From contig NZ_CP083459.1 in assembly GCF_020229735.1 (NCBI RefSeq), positions 1 to 64,000 of the forward strand: a stretch of 64,000 bases of DNA. Direction: 5' to 3'. A model generated the notes under the pieces. The model was not told the DNA's origin. It saw nothing but the letters and a program-made list of their open reading frames with translations, and ran no database searches. Source of the stretch: Deinococcus taeanensis (lineage in GTDB: Bacteria; Deinococcota; Deinococci; Deinococcales; Deinococcaceae). Made by a program: the position numbers and the translations under genes. Within the stretch, counting starts at the first letter, position 1; every line of letters starts with the position of its first letter. Shown here piece by piece: positions 43,034 to 56,367 of the stretch.

Positions 43034-44176
43034 ATGAAAAAGGCACTGCTCCTGAGCGTCCTGACCCTGTCATCCCTCGCCGCTGCTGAAATCAGGGTCG
43101 GCGTGATCGTTTCCTCCACCGGCCCTGCCGCCAGCCTCGGCATTCCCGAAAAGAACACAGTGGCGTTGCTGCCCCAGACCATCGCCGGGCAGAAGATCGT
43201 CTACACGGTCCTGGACGACGGTTCAGACACGACCGCTGCCGTCACCAACGCCCGCAAGTTGATTCAGGACAGCAAGGTGGACCTGATCATCGGAACCACC
43301 ACCACCCCCGCCTCTCTGGCCATGATTGACGTGGTGGCCGAGGCCAGGGTGCCCATGATCAGCCTCGCGGCCGCTGAAAGCATCATCAAACCGGTCGACG
43401 CCAAACGCAGCTGGGTCTTCAAGACCCCGCAGACGGACGCCCTGATGGCAGCCGCAATCGTGGATCACATGGTGCAGAACAAAATCCGCACGGTGGGGTA
43501 CATCGGCTTCAACGACGCCTACGGCGAAGGCTGGGCCAACGAGCTGAAGAAGAATGCCGCGGCGCGTGGCATCAAGGTCATCGCCGAGGAGCGGTATGGC
43601 CGCAGTGACACGAGCGTCACCGGCCAGGTGCTCAAACTCGCGGCCGCCCGGCCCGACGCCATCCTGATCGGCGCGGCCGGGGTGCCGGCCGTCCTGCCGC
43701 AGAAGGCCCTGAAAGACCGCGGCTACGCCGGCAGGATCTACCAGACGCACGGGGTGGCCAACGCTGACTTTCTGAGGGTGGGCGGCAAGGACGTCGAAGG
43801 GGCCATCCTTCCGGCCGGACCGGTCCTGGTGGCCGATCAGCTGCCTGCCACCAATCCCACCCGGAGGGTTGGCCTCGCCTACATGAACCAGTACGAGGCC
43901 AGGTACGGCAAGGACAGCGTCAGCACCTTCGGTGCGCACATGTGGGATGCGGGCCTCCTGATGCAAAAAGCGATTCCCGCGGCCCTGAAGAAAGCCAAAC
44001 CCGGCACGGCCGCCTTCCGCGAGGCGCTGCGTGACGCCCTTGAGGGCACCCGGAACGTCATCGGAACGCACGGCATTTTCAATCTCACGGCTTCCGACCA
44101 CCTGGGTCTGGACGCCCGCAGCCGCGTCATGGTGCAGGTCGTTGACGGCACCTGGAAACTGCTTCCCAGCCGCTGA
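43034..44176 (+). CDS. ABC transporter substrate-binding protein (LivJ/HAAT type)
   Basis: Codes for 380 residues; GGAGG lies 5-6 bases before the ATG and the frame open to 42881 is not native. A signal peptide spans 1-17 (MKKALLLSVLTLSSLAAA) without a lipobox Cys. The mature protein is a type-I periplasmic-binding fold: VGVIVSSTGPAASLG, IIGTTTTPASLAMIDV, YIGFNDAYGEGW and DAILIGAAGVPAVLP. Family members bind branched-chain amino acids, amides or aromatic acids. The downstream thioesterase gene suggests an aromatic acid, but the ligand is not readable from sequence. Confidence 0.9.
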   Translation: MKKALLLSVLTLSSLAAAEIRVGVIVSSTGPAASLGIPEKNTVALLPQTIAGQKIVYTVLDDGSDTTAAVTNARKLIQDSKVDLIIGTTTTPASLAMIDVVAEARVPMISLAAAESIIKPVDAKRSWVFKTPQTDALMAAAIVDHMVQNKIRTVGYIGFNDAYGEGWANELKKNAAARGIKVIAEERYGRSDTSVTGQVLKLAAARPDAILIGAAGVPAVLPQKALKDRGYAGRIYQTHGVANADFLRVGGKDVEGAILPAGPVLVADQLPATNPTRRVGLAYMNQYEARYGKDSVSTFGAHMWDAGLLMQKAIPAALKKAKPGTAAFREALRDALEGTRNVIGTHGIFNLTASDHLGLDARSRVMVQVVDGTWKLLPSR

Positions 44177-44188
44177 GGGCACGTCATG

Positions 44189-44213
44189 CGGACGGCCCTC
44201 CGGTGGCCGTCCG
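44189..44213 (+). promoter_or_regulatory. Hairpin between binding-protein and permease genes
   Basis: A perfect 9-bp stem CGGACGGCC / GGCCGTCCG with a 7-base loop 13 bases past the binding-protein stop. Such stems usually stabilise the upstream message or reduce read-through, giving more binding protein than permease. Confidence 0.55.
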
Positions 44214-44320
44214 TACCTGTGCAGTCCGCCGCTGTCACCACCGCCCTGCGGCCTGCGTGACGGCGGGATCTGAATTCACGCTGGCTGCCGCTCAGAGGAC
44301 GGCAGAAAGGCATGTGCTGA

Positions 44321-47168
<2,848 letters not shown>

Positions 47169-47172
<4 letters not shown>

Positions 47173-47921
47173 CCTCACCCACGCCACCCACGGGGCCCGC
47201 CGCCCCCCAGGAACGCGCGCCGCTGCTGGACGTGCGCACGCTGCACACCCGGTACGGCCGTGTTGAGGCGCTGTCCGGCGTGAGTGTCCAGGTGCCCCGG
47301 GGGCATATCGTCAGTGTGATCGGCGCGAACGGCGCCGGCAAGACCACCCTGATGAACTCCATCATGGGCGTGCTGCCTTCCCAGGGGGACATCTCATACG
47401 CCGGCGAGTCGCTGCGTGGCGTTCCCCTGGAAGCGCGGGTGGCCCGCGGCATCAGCCTGGTCCCGGAGCGCCGTGACCTGTTTGCCTCAATGACCGTGCA
47501 GGACAACCTGCAGCTCGGCGCCTACGTCCGCCGGCGCGGCGCCTGGCGCGCAGACCTTGACACCGTCTACGCCCGGTTTCCCCGCCTCCAGGAACGCCGC
47601 ACCCAGCTGGCCGGCACGCTGTCCGGCGGTGAACAGCAGATGCTCGCCATTGGCCGGGCCCTGATGGCCCGCCCTCAGCTGCTGCTGCTGGACGAACCCA
47701 GCCTCGGCCTGGCCCCCCTGATCGTGCGGGACATCCTGCGGATCGTGCAGGGCCTGAAGGCCGACGGGGTCACCGTGCTGCTGGTCGAGCAGAATGCCCG
47801 CGCAAGCCTCGCCATCAGCGACGAAGCTTACGTGCTCGAAACTGGCCAGGTGAAGATGAGCGGCCCGGCCGCAGTCCTCGCCCGCGATGAAAGCCTCACC
47901 GCCAGTTACCTCGGCGGCTAG
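47169..47921 (+). CDS. ABC transporter ATPase, LivF type
   Basis: Codes for 250 residues from an ATG overlapping the previous stop. Walker [13 protein letters not shown], the LivF-type [17 protein letters not shown] motif, signature LSGGEQQML, Walker [12 protein letters not shown] and the H-loop position as Gln in LVEQNAR (usual for LivF). With the LivG half of the fused protein it forms the ATPase pair. A thioesterase gene follows 41 bases downstream with its own ribosome site. Confidence 0.93.
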
Positions 47922-47962
47922 GCGCCGCCGCCCCTGCCCCGGCGCCCGCCCAAAGGAGAGCC

Positions 47963-48364
47963 ATGCACACCACCAAAGATCCTTTCATGGATTTCCTGAA
48001 CATGCAGATCGTGACCGTCGCAGGCGGAAAAGCGTCGGTGACAGCCACGGTCGGGCCGCAGCATATCAACATGCACGGCACCGCCCACGGCGGCTTTCTG
48101 TTCAGCCTGGCCGACGCGGCGTTCGCCCTGGCCTCCAACAGCGGCCCGGGCCGGCAGGTGGGCCTGCACGCCGACATGCAGTACTTCCGCGCTGCCCGGC
48201 TGGGCGACACGGTGACAGCCCACGCCAGTGAGATCCACCTCGGCCGGAAGACCGGAGCGTACCGCATGGAACTGTGGGTGGGTGAACAGCTGATCGCCAT
48301 GGGCAGCGGCATGGTCTACCGCGTCGAGGCCGGTCTGCAGCCTGCGCCTGCGGCCCCACACTGA
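47963..48364 (+). CDS. paaI: PaaI-type hotdog thioesterase
   Basis: Codes for 133 residues; AAAGGAG lies 4 bases before ATG. The hotdog core is clear: NMHGTAHGGFLFSLADAAFA (with the catalytic Asp-region in SLADAAFALASN) and GDTVTAHASEIH. The family hydrolyses aryl-CoA thioesters such as phenylacetyl-CoA derivatives, to rescue CoA. As the last gene of the importer operon it suggests that the importer carries an aromatic or branched acid that is activated to a CoA ester. No other paa gene is in the window. Confidence 0.88.
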   Translation: MHTTKDPFMDFLNMQIVTVAGGKASVTATVGPQHINMHGTAHGGFLFSLADAAFALASNSGPGRQVGLHADMQYFRAARLGDTVTAHASEIHLGRKTGAYRMELWVGEQLIAMGSGMVYRVEAGLQPAPAAPH

Positions 48365-48517
48365 GCCCTGACTTCCCCGTGAAGGTGCGCCACGACGGCG
48401 CGGAGCAGGCACGGCAGCTCCCGCGCAGGCCGGCCCGGCTCTGCTTCCTGACATGAATGACCTGCGTGTCTTCCGGCGCGGCCGCACCCTGCCCTGACGT
48501 GCGGAGCAGCGAAAGCG

Positions 48518-48547
48518 CCGGAGGGTGGGCCTGAGCTCACCCTCCGG
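48518..48547. terminator. Convergent hairpin terminator
   Basis: A perfect 10-bp stem CCGGAGGGTG / CACCCTCCGG with a 10-base loop between two convergent genes; it may serve both. Confidence 0.65.
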
Positions 48548-48573
48548 GATGTCAAGTGCGGGGCCTGGTCGTT

Positions 48574-49782
48574 TCAGTCCTTGGGCTGCGCGCGCCGCGC
48601 GGCCAGCAGGAACACCGCAGACAAAACGGCGAACAGCGAGATGATTCCTGCAACAGGCAACACTGTTCCGTCGCTCAGGCCACTGACCAGGCCGCCTGCT
48701 GTGGCCCCGATGGCCGACTGGGTGGTGCCCTGCAGCGCAGAGGCGCTGCCCATGCGTTCACGGACATTCCCGAAGGCCAGGGCGGCCAAGTTCGGGAAGA
48801 TGAACCCGATAGACGCGAGCAGGAGGAACAACACCGGCGTGAGCGTCCACACACTGATCTGCCCGCTCGTGACCACGGCGAGCAGCAGCGCCGCCATGAC
48901 TACGGCCGCGAGAACGGCCGCGCGGACCACTGCGTACAGCTCGAAGCGGCGCAGAAGGGCCCGGTTCACCTGGGACGCAAGAATCAGTCCGGCCGCGTTG
49001 ACGCCGAACAGCACCGCAAACAGGCCGGGCGAGACGCCCAGCGTGCCGATGTACATGAACGACGACCCGGTAAGGTAGGCGAACAGCACCCCGGCCATGC
49101 ACGCCCCGGCCAGGACATACAGCATGAAAGGCGTGTTCCGGAGAAGAGCGAGGTAGTTGGTGGCGGCGTCGCGCAGGCGCGTGTCGGCCCGCTCCTGTGC
49201 AGACGACGTTTCCGGAAGCATCGTGACGGTGACCAGCATCAACACGCCGAACAGAGCCAGCAGCCAGAACAGGCCGTGCCAGCCCACGTGGGTCAGGATC
49301 AGTCCGCCCAGTGAAGGCGCAAGAATCGGCGCGACGCCCATGATCAGCATCAGGATGCTGAGTCTGTCGGCCAGCGCCTTGCCACTCCACAGGTCACGGA
49401 CCACCGCGGCCGTGATGACTGCACTGGCAGACGCCCCCAGGGCCTGCAGGAAGCGCCCGGCAATCAGAACCGTGATGCTGGGCGCCAGCGCACACAGCAC
49501 CCCGCCCAGCACAAAGATCGTCAAGCCGGCCAGCAGGGGAGGTTTGCGGCCGTACTTGTCGGTGAGAGGACCGTACGTGATCTGCCCCAGGGCAACACCA
49601 ATGAGAAACACCGCCAGGGTGGCCTGAGCGGCGCCCGAGGAGACACTCAGGTCACGGGCAATCGTGGGCAGCCCAGGAAGGTACAGGTCAATGCTAAGCG
49701 GCATGACCGCCTGCATCAGCCCGAGAATGAGAGTGAGAAGGCCAGTGCTGATGGACAGGGACGTGCGGGTGGTCAGGCTCAT
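48574..49782 (-). CDS. Bcr/CflA-family drug:H+ antiporter (MFS)
   Basis: Codes for 402 residues; AAGGAT lies before the ATG at 49782, and the much longer open frame is not native. Twelve hydrophobic segments. Bcr/CflA signatures: MPLSIDLYLPGLPTIARDL in segment 1, GQITYGPLTDKYGRKPPLL in the 2-3 loop, and GRFLQALGASASAVITAAVV. The family exports bicyclomycin, sulphonamides and other small molecules. It is monocistronic and convergent with the thioesterase gene. Confidence 0.9.
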   Translation of the reverse strand: MSLTTRTSLSISTGLLTLILGLMQAVMPLSIDLYLPGLPTIARDLSVSSGAAQATLAVFLIGVALGQITYGPLTDKYGRKPPLLAGLTIFVLGGVLCALAPSITVLIAGRFLQALGASASAVITAAVVRDLWSGKALADRLSILMLIMGVAPILAPSLGGLILTHVGWHGLFWLLALFGVLMLVTVTMLPETSSAQERADTRLRDAATNYLALLRNTPFMLYVLAGACMAGVLFAYLTGSSFMYIGTLGVSPGLFAVLFGVNAAGLILASQVNRALLRRFELYAVVRAAVLAAVVMAALLLAVVTSGQISVWTLTPVLFLLLASIGFIFPNLAALAFGNVRERMGSASALQGTTQSAIGATAGGLVSGLSDGTVLPVAGIISLFAVLSAVFLLAARRAQPKD

Positions 49783-50187
49783 GGGGATCCTTGCTGGACG
49801 ACGAAACGTCCGGTGACGCTCGCCGCAGAAAGCAGACGAAAAGGAACGCGGAGGGCAGAGAAGACAGAAGGCTGGCGTGGCAGTCCCGTCGGCTCCTCCA
49901 CCGCCCGACCGGCCCTGAATTGTGGCGCCTGTATGCCTGAGCCAACAGGACTGAGTTCTCAGTGTCCCCAACAGAGTTGCGCCGGCGCCGCAGGGCCTCA
50001 TCCTGTAGCGTGCTGCGGAGAGGACCGTCCAGGTCCGGCGCGCGGCGCGCCCCGACTCTTCGCCGGCCACACGCGGGCGACCCCTGCCCGGCGCGCCGTC
50101 AGTGCAAGGGGCGGAGTGCTGGCCAGGCGCACAAACGCTGGCAGGCACAACCCGCGCCCCGGCAGCGCAGGAAATGAGCCTCCGAAC
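49783..50187. other. Gap without a supported gene
   Basis: About 400 bases, upstream of the Bcr-type exporter. Only GC-biased open frames; no recognisable protein, hairpin or promoter consensus stands out. Confidence 0.35.
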
Positions 50188-50613
50188 TTAAGCCACGTCT
50201 GTGCCGTGCACGTCGGAGTTTCCCAGACCAAGCCGGCGCAGGTCACCGGGCAGGCGCGCCCGGACCCACCAGCCGTGGGCCCACACCACCACGCCCATCA
50301 CCGCGACGGTCCAGAGAACCAGCCAGTCATCGGCGGGGCGGACCGCGCCATCCAGCGCCCAAAGCAGGGGGAACCCCAGAGTCAGACCACCCAGCCAGTG
50401 CGCCAGCATGCCGGCCGCCACGCCGGTGAGCCAGGAGGAGACGGGCAGACGCAGGATGGTCGCGTGACGCTGCAGAATCCGCCGGTGCACGCCACGAAGA
50501 GGTTCAGGCAAGGCCTGCACGTGTTCGGCCACCTGCAGCGTCCACGCCATCGTCCCGCGGCCCCGCTGACGGAGCAGCGTCACCGTGTGTTCAGGGTCGC
50601 CCGGCCGCGTCAT
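50188..50613 (-). CDS. Hypothetical small membrane protein
   Basis: Codes for 141 residues from the ATG at 50613, which lies just after TACTCT on the minus strand (possible leaderless start). Residues 55-80 and 90-112 are hydrophobic (WLTGVAAGMLAHWLGGLTLG and WLVLWTVAVMGVVVWAHGWW), with a Trp/His-rich end. The N-terminal 50 residues are basic and amphipathic. No family is recognised. Neighbours give no hint of the function. Confidence 0.55.
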   Translation of the reverse strand: MTRPGDPEHTVTLLRQRGRGTMAWTLQVAEHVQALPEPLRGVHRRILQRHATILRLPVSSWLTGVAAGMLAHWLGGLTLGFPLLWALDGAVRPADDWLVLWTVAVMGVVVWAHGWWVRARLPGDLRRLGLGNSDVHGTDVA

Positions 50614-51001
50614 CGTGTTCAGAGTAGACCGCGCCGCGCCGCGGCGTGCCGCCGCATGCCTGAATTTCTGGACAGCACCTGAGTGATGGGCACCCACCAG
50701 CGCCAGAGGGGGAATCAGGCCCCGAGCGTGAACGGCCAGCGGACCCCCAAAGGCGTCCGGAAGGGTCCCTGGACTGCCCAGGGAACACCAGCGCGGACCA
50801 GTGAACCGACACCCGGTACGGCAGCGTGTGCGTCGGCTGAACTGCGTTGCCAGCGGCACGCGCCCTTCAGGGGAGTCCCGGGGCAGGCCGACCAGACGCG
50901 TCCGGCCCCTGGACCCACTGGGCCTGGCCAGCACGGGCCGCTCCGAAGCGCCGGGCCAGCGGGCTTCGCCGCGCAGCGGCCCGGCGGCGTAAGGTAGGCC
51001 C
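50614..51001. other. Gap without a supported gene
   Basis: About 390 bases of very GC-rich DNA. Open frames on both strands show composition bias only. It holds the promoters of the two divergent neighbours. Confidence 0.35.
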
Positions 51002-51048
51002 ATGACCCAAGACCAGAGTTGTGCCGCCGTCAGGCGCGTGGGGACCCC

Positions 51049-52065
51049 TTGACGTCCTGGCCCGTTCAGGAGGGCGTATTTGCACTGGGTGACTTTCAGG
51101 CGGAGCGCGGCGGCGTCATCGTGGACGCCCGACTGGCCTGGCAGACGCACGGCACCCTGAATGCCGCGCGGGATAACGTCATCGTCTATCCCTGCAGCTA
51201 CACCGCGACCCATGAAGGTCAGCGCTGGTTGATCGGCCCGGACGGCGTTCTCGACCCGGACCGGTGGTTCATCGTTATTCCCGACATGTTCTCCGACGGG
51301 CTCTCTTCGGGCGCGGCGGACACTCCCGGGTACCCGCCACTGGTCACTCTGCGGGACAATGTCCTTGCCCAGTCCAGGCTGCTTGAGGAGGTTTTCGGTA
51401 TCGAGCAGATCGCCGCGGTGTACGGGTTCTCGATGGGCGCCATGCAGGCCTACCACTGGGCCGCGCTGTTTCCTGAACGGGTGCAGCGCGCCGTGGTGGT
51501 TTGCGGCAGCGCGCGGACCGCTCTGCACAACCAGGTATTTCTTTCCGGACTGCTGAGGACCCTGGAGGCCGCGCCGGAGCACCTCGGCCACGGGCGGTTT
51601 GCTGAAGAACCCCGCGCGGCCCTCAAGGCGTTCGGGCATATCTACGCCGCCTGGGGCCTCAGTCAGGACTTCTACCGCGCGGAACTGTTCCGCACCGTGC
51701 TGGGTTACCCCGACCTGGAATCCTACCTGCAGGCGGAGTGGGTGGAGGGTTTCGGCCGGTGCCGGGCGGCGAACCTGTACGCTCAGGCGATGAGCTGGCT
51801 GCACGGCGACATCAGCGCCAACACCCTGTACGGCGGGGACCTGCGCCGGGCCCTGCGGGGCATTCAGGCGCGGGTTCTGCTGATGCCCAGTGAAACGGAC
51901 CTGTATTTCCGGGTGGCTGACAATGCCGCGGAGCTGACGGACCTCCACGCCGGATCATTACGGCCGATTCCTGGTATCTGGGGTCACCGGGCAGGGAGCC
52001 CCGCAGGCCTTACGGAGGAACTGGCCTTCTTGAAGCGTGCCGTGCGTGACTGGCTGAATACCTGA
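51049..52065 (+). CDS. Homoserine acetyltransferase-like alpha/beta hydrolase (MET2 family)
   Basis: Codes for 338 residues if the TTG at 51049 is used (LTSWPVQEGVFALGDF). The fold has FIVIPDMFSDG, nucleophile Ser in YGFSMGAMQAYHWA (about 134), Asp in SETDLYFRV (about 285) and His in IWGHRAGSP (about 317). It resembles the MET2-like hydrolases that are not true homoserine transacetylases. An ATG at 51002 with its own ribosome-like TAAGG has a separate 16-codon frame (MTQDQSCAAVRRVGTP) that stops inside the TTG region; it may be a leader peptide or the original N-terminus, broken by a frameshift. No methionine gene is near. Confidence 0.82.
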   Translation: MTSWPVQEGVFALGDFQAERGGVIVDARLAWQTHGTLNAARDNVIVYPCSYTATHEGQRWLIGPDGVLDPDRWFIVIPDMFSDGLSSGAADTPGYPPLVTLRDNVLAQSRLLEEVFGIEQIAAVYGFSMGAMQAYHWAALFPERVQRAVVVCGSARTALHNQVFLSGLLRTLEAAPEHLGHGRFAEEPRAALKAFGHIYAAWGLSQDFYRAELFRTVLGYPDLESYLQAEWVEGFGRCRAANLYAQAMSWLHGDISANTLYGGDLRRALRGIQARVLLMPSETDLYFRVADNAAELTDLHAGSLRPIPGIWGHRAGSPAGLTEELAFLKRAVRDWLNT

Positions 52066-52586
52066 ACAGCCGCAGTGACCCACTGGGGGTTGACATTATG
52101 CCCGGCCCGTCAGTTCGGCCGCTGATCCCGCCGGCTGCCCTCCGCCGCGTCATGCGCCGTGTCGTCTGATGCGGAACCCCCAGCCGTCAGGGCCTCGTCG
52201 GGACTTCACATTGCCGAACCTGGGCGAACTGGCCACGCCGAAGAGTCTGCCGCCCTCAGCAGGCAGCAGCGCAGCCATTCGTGCAGGCGGCGTACACCCG
52301 GCGGGACCCACTGCCCTGGTCCCTCAGGTGGGGGAACGTTCCTCGGGGAGGAAAACGCTCCGGCGGATGCGGAACCAGGGCGGTGGCTGCTGGCTGGAAC
52401 TCCGCAGGAAAGCTCAGGTCCATACGAGGGTCATGCGGCTGGGCATGCGTGGTTGGCCTCACGCGCTTGACAGCCATCACTCTGGGCGGCGAACAGGCAC
52501 CCCGTGAACCGTTGCTCCCGCCAGGAGCCCGGTGACGTGAAGTTCAGAACCATTTGGAGTGAAGGCAGTTGGGCCAAAGGGGCAGG
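52066..52586. other. Gap between hydrolase gene and replication origin
   Basis: About 520 bases, no supported gene. TTGACATTATG at 52090-52100 is promoter-like. There are no iterons here; they begin at 52587. Confidence 0.4.
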
Positions 52587-52962
52587 CCCGATTTACTCGG
52601 CAGGTTCGCTGGGGTAGACCGACAGGATTTCGACTGACACATCATTCTCTTTCCCCTTGCTCCTGCCGAGTAAATCGGATGCCGCTCGGCGAAAAGCCCG
52701 ATTTACTCGGTCGGTCGCGTCAGTTATCCACAGACCAGCCCCGATTTACTCGGCTGGTTGTGCGAGAATGACACCCGATTTACTCGGTCGGTTGCGTCAG
52801 TTATCCACAGGCCAGGCCCGATTTACCCGGTTGGTTGTGCGGTGGTAATACCCGATTTACTCGGCCGGTCTGGCGATAATGAGCCCGATTTACTCGGCCG
52901 GTTTCCCGATTTACTCGGCAGGTTGCCGTCAGTTATCCACAGGGAAAGCCCGATTTACTCGG
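52587..52962 (+). repeat. Iteron array with DnaA boxes: replication origin (oriV)
   Basis: Ten copies of CCCGATTTACTCGG start at 52587, 52697, 52740, 52774, 52817 (one base different), 52851, 52884, 52905 and 52949, plus an inverted copy at 52666-52678. Spacing is mostly about 43, 34 or 21 bases. Three DnaA boxes TTATCCACA lie at 52724, 52801 and 52933, each 10-20 bases after an iteron and preceded by a GTCAG. The initiator gene follows at 53124. This is the standard layout of an iteron-controlled plasmid or chromid origin. Confidence 0.93.
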
Positions 52963-52972
52963 CAGATTGCTC

Positions 52973-53075
52973 GGAAAAACATCCTCCTGGACGCATTCAT
53001 CCCCATTCGCTTGTTGTTGTTGTTTCATCAATCTTCTTCCTTTTAAAAACAAACAAACAGAACAACACGTCAACG
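52973..53075 (+). promoter_or_regulatory. AT-rich unwinding region and repA promoter
   Basis: The stretch after the last iteron is unusually AT-rich, with a TTG tract (53018-53029) and an A-rich tract (53045-53065), the likely melting site. TACAGT at 53097-53102, 22 bases before repA, is a plausible -10; the -35 is not clear. Confidence 0.6.
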
Positions 53076-53123
53076 GGAGCAAGGAGCGCACTCTGCTACA
53101 GTGCGGACGAGGTCCCCTGACGC

Positions 53124-54572
53124 ATGCCCCGCTCCAAACAGAAGGCGACGGTGCAACCCACTCAGCCCGGCGAGATCGAACGCTTTGACGAAGCGAACTC
53201 AGCGCGGCTGGGACTGATCTGCGTTCAGGAACGGATCCCGAGCGACTACACCCGCTGGGACCAGGAATGGACCGTCGAGGGCCGCACCGCCCGACTGACC
53301 TGCATCTCCCCCAGTGAGTACGGCGGCGTGCCCCACGGCCTGGACGGAGATTTCGCGACCACCCTGAACCTGATGTACCTCGAGCAGGGCGCTCCGGAAT
53401 CCGGGGAGGTGAACACCACCGCCTATCAACTGCTGAGCAAATCCGGCTTTCCGGACAGCGGCCAGTACTACCAGGCGCTTCAGGAGTCGCTTGACCGCCT
53501 GAAAGGTGCCACGTACACCGCCAGCGAATCCTGGCGGGACAAACGGTACGACCGGTGGACCACCGTGAAGTTCAACATCATCGAACAGATTGACGCGGAC
53601 ACCGCCGCCGGCATGGCCTTCGGCTCCGGCACAATTCTGAAGATCCGGCTGGCCCGTCCCGTGGTGCAGAGTCTGCGCGCCCAATACGTTAAACCGCTGG
53701 ACATGACCTTCGTGCAGAGCCTGAACCGGGCGTTGACCCGCAGCCTCTACCGCATTCTGGACGCCCGCCGGTACGACCCGGTGCACCTGAACGAACCCGT
53801 TACCACGCTGCGCCTCCCGCTGCAGCAGTGGGCGCGCGAGTGCAAGCTGCTCGAGTCCATGCCCGCACGCATCAAGCGCAACCTTGACAGCGCGCATCAG
53901 GAACTGATTGACCGTGGGTACCTGCGGACCGTGACCTACGAAGGTACCCGGGCGAACACCATCATCGTCTATGAGTTCGGGGACATTCAGATCAACCCGC
54001 CGGCACCCGAGCCGAGTCTGCAGGTGATTGCCGACCCACCCCTCGTCGAGGCACTCTGCCGCGAAGGTGTCGTGCCCCCTGTCGCCCGCAAACTCGTGCA
54101 GCACTTTGGTGACGTGCAGGTCACTGCTCGCCTGGAGACCTTTCACGCCCTGCTGCGCGACGGGTACACGCCCAAAAAGCGTTCGGCGCTCCTGGTGGAC
54201 GTCATCAAAGACGATTCAGGCAAATACGCCGGCGTCGCCACGCCGACCCGCACCGCCCCCACGGCAGCACCCGGGCGCGAGGCGCCTCTTCCCTCCCCTG
54301 CCGACGACACCCAGGAGGCCGACGAGCTTACCGACCGAATGCACGCTGCCTTTCTGGCGCTGCCTCGGGAGGAACAGGCTGCGCGCGCTGTCACCCAGGT
54401 TCGCATGTTCGTCGGACGTGAACTGCGCGAAACCCACCTGCGGGGACTGCTCGCGGCGATGCTCGCCGGCGAGACTGATCCGTATGCTGTGCAGCGTGAA
54501 GTGATTCGTGCTGCCAGTGAACTGAGACTGCCTGAATTTGCTCAGCAGCTCCGGGACGCATACGACAGTTGA
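53124..54572 (+). CDS. repA: Replication initiator protein RepA (RPA family)
   Basis: Codes for 482 residues. The family pattern of replication initiator protein A is clear at about 20-290: RLGLICVQERIP, WTVEGRTARLTCISPSEYG, GLDGDFATTLNLMYLEQG and LTRSLYRILDARRYDP. The winged-helix part is followed by a variable C-terminal region (about 300-482) rich in Pro and Ala with a helical end. It binds the iterons just upstream and opens the origin. No ParA or ParB gene is in the window. The stop codon lies at the foot of the TnpB element's end hairpin, so the original C-terminus may have been slightly longer. Confidence 0.93.
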   Translation: MPRSKQKATVQPTQPGEIERFDEANSARLGLICVQERIPSDYTRWDQEWTVEGRTARLTCISPSEYGGVPHGLDGDFATTLNLMYLEQGAPESGEVNTTAYQLLSKSGFPDSGQYYQALQESLDRLKGATYTASESWRDKRYDRWTTVKFNIIEQIDADTAAGMAFGSGTILKIRLARPVVQSLRAQYVKPLDMTFVQSLNRALTRSLYRILDARRYDPVHLNEPVTTLRLPLQQWARECKLLESMPARIKRNLDSAHQELIDRGYLRTVTYEGTRANTIIVYEFGDIQINPPAPEPSLQVIADPPLVEALCREGVVPPVARKLVQHFGDVQVTARLETFHALLRDGYTPKKRSALLVDVIKDDSGKYAGVATPTRTAPTAAPGREAPLPSPADDTQEADELTDRMHAAFLALPREEQAARAVTQVRMFVGRELRETHLRGLLAAMLAGETDPYAVQREVIRAASELRLPEFAQQLRDAYDS

Positions 54573-54600
54573 CTCTCCCACGGATGAATCCGTGGGAGAG

Positions 54601-54602
<2 letters not shown>
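54571..54602. repeat. End hairpin of the TnpB element, overlapping two stop codons
   Basis: A perfect 14-bp stem GACTCTCCCACGGA with a TGAA loop. Its left edge overlaps the repA stop (54570-54572) and its right edge the tnpB stop (54601-54603). IS200/IS605 elements end in such sub-terminal hairpins, and in TnpB systems this region carries the guide-RNA scaffold. Confidence 0.7.
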
Positions 54603-55713
<1,111 letters not shown>

Positions 55714-55850
55714 GTGCGTGGTACTTTGTATGGGCGTCACCTCCTTTGAAGGTGTCTGCCACGCTCCCGGCTGCTCTAACAGCGTGGGGTCAGTGCCGTT
55801 CCAGCATAGTACGCGGCGGCGCTTTCGCTTCAGACATAAGCATCAGCCCG

Positions 55851-55903
55851 GCCTCCCTTGCGGGAGGCGTGGGTTCTGCAGCCCACGGTTTTAACCGTGG
55901 GCT
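55851..55903. repeat. Left-end hairpins of the TnpB element
   Basis: Two perfect hairpins: GCCTCCC-ttgc-GGGAGGC (55851-55868) and AGCCCACGGTT-tt-AACCGTGGGCT (55880-55903). They mirror the CCCACGG core of the hairpin at the other end. Confidence 0.6.
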
Positions 55904-55929
55904 TTCCACCCACACCCTTTTCTGTAACA

Positions 55930-55955
55930 GGCCCGGTCCACTTTCGGTCCGGGCC
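55930..55955 (+). terminator. Hairpin, possibly the original repA terminator
   Basis: A 10-bp stem with one mismatch (GGCCCGGTCC / GGTCCGGGCC) and a 6-base loop just outside the TnpB element. If the element inserted after repA, this hairpin would be the displaced terminator. Confidence 0.45.
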
Positions 55956-56367
55956 GAGGCGTTGGACGGCCGGGTTGAACGTTTCTGAGCGTTGAGCCTG
56001 AGTGGGTGCTGCAGCGCTTCAGGCCAGGGGAGCGCCGCTGCGCGTGAGCGGCCTCCCCCCGTATGGCGCAGCCGGTGGCTCAGGCAGGACAGTGGAGATC
56101 CAGGATTCGTGCGTGCCGACCGGGTATGTCTGGGTCCGCCCTCGCCGGTGGCAATTGAGCTGACTGTCGAACTGCTGCCAGGCCTGTCAGTGCAAATCCA
56201 GGGAAGCGCCGCGGGCTTCTGGAAATGGACCGGGCGTGCCCAAACTTCAGGTGGCGTCCGTCGCTCTGCGGTCTGCGCGGGTGACAGACCTCTGGCGCAT
56301 CGTGGTGCCGGGCGGCTGCGCGCCATGCAGGCGGGCGCGTCCGCGATGACGCCTGAGGGGCAGCAGG
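55956..56367. other. Gap without a supported gene
   Basis: About 410 bases. A 127-codon frame at 55992 has no recognisable domain and Arg-rich shadow-like composition; rejected as a gene. Confidence 0.4.

Noticed and set aside
50188..51948. 586-codon minus-strand frame as one protein
   Set aside because: Only the last 141 codons look real; the rest is antisense to the MET2-like gene and non-coding DNA.
52587..52962. CRISPR-like array
   Set aside because: Repeats are 14 bp with spacers of 7 to about 65 bases that contain DnaA boxes, one copy is inverted, and a rep gene follows; these are iterons.
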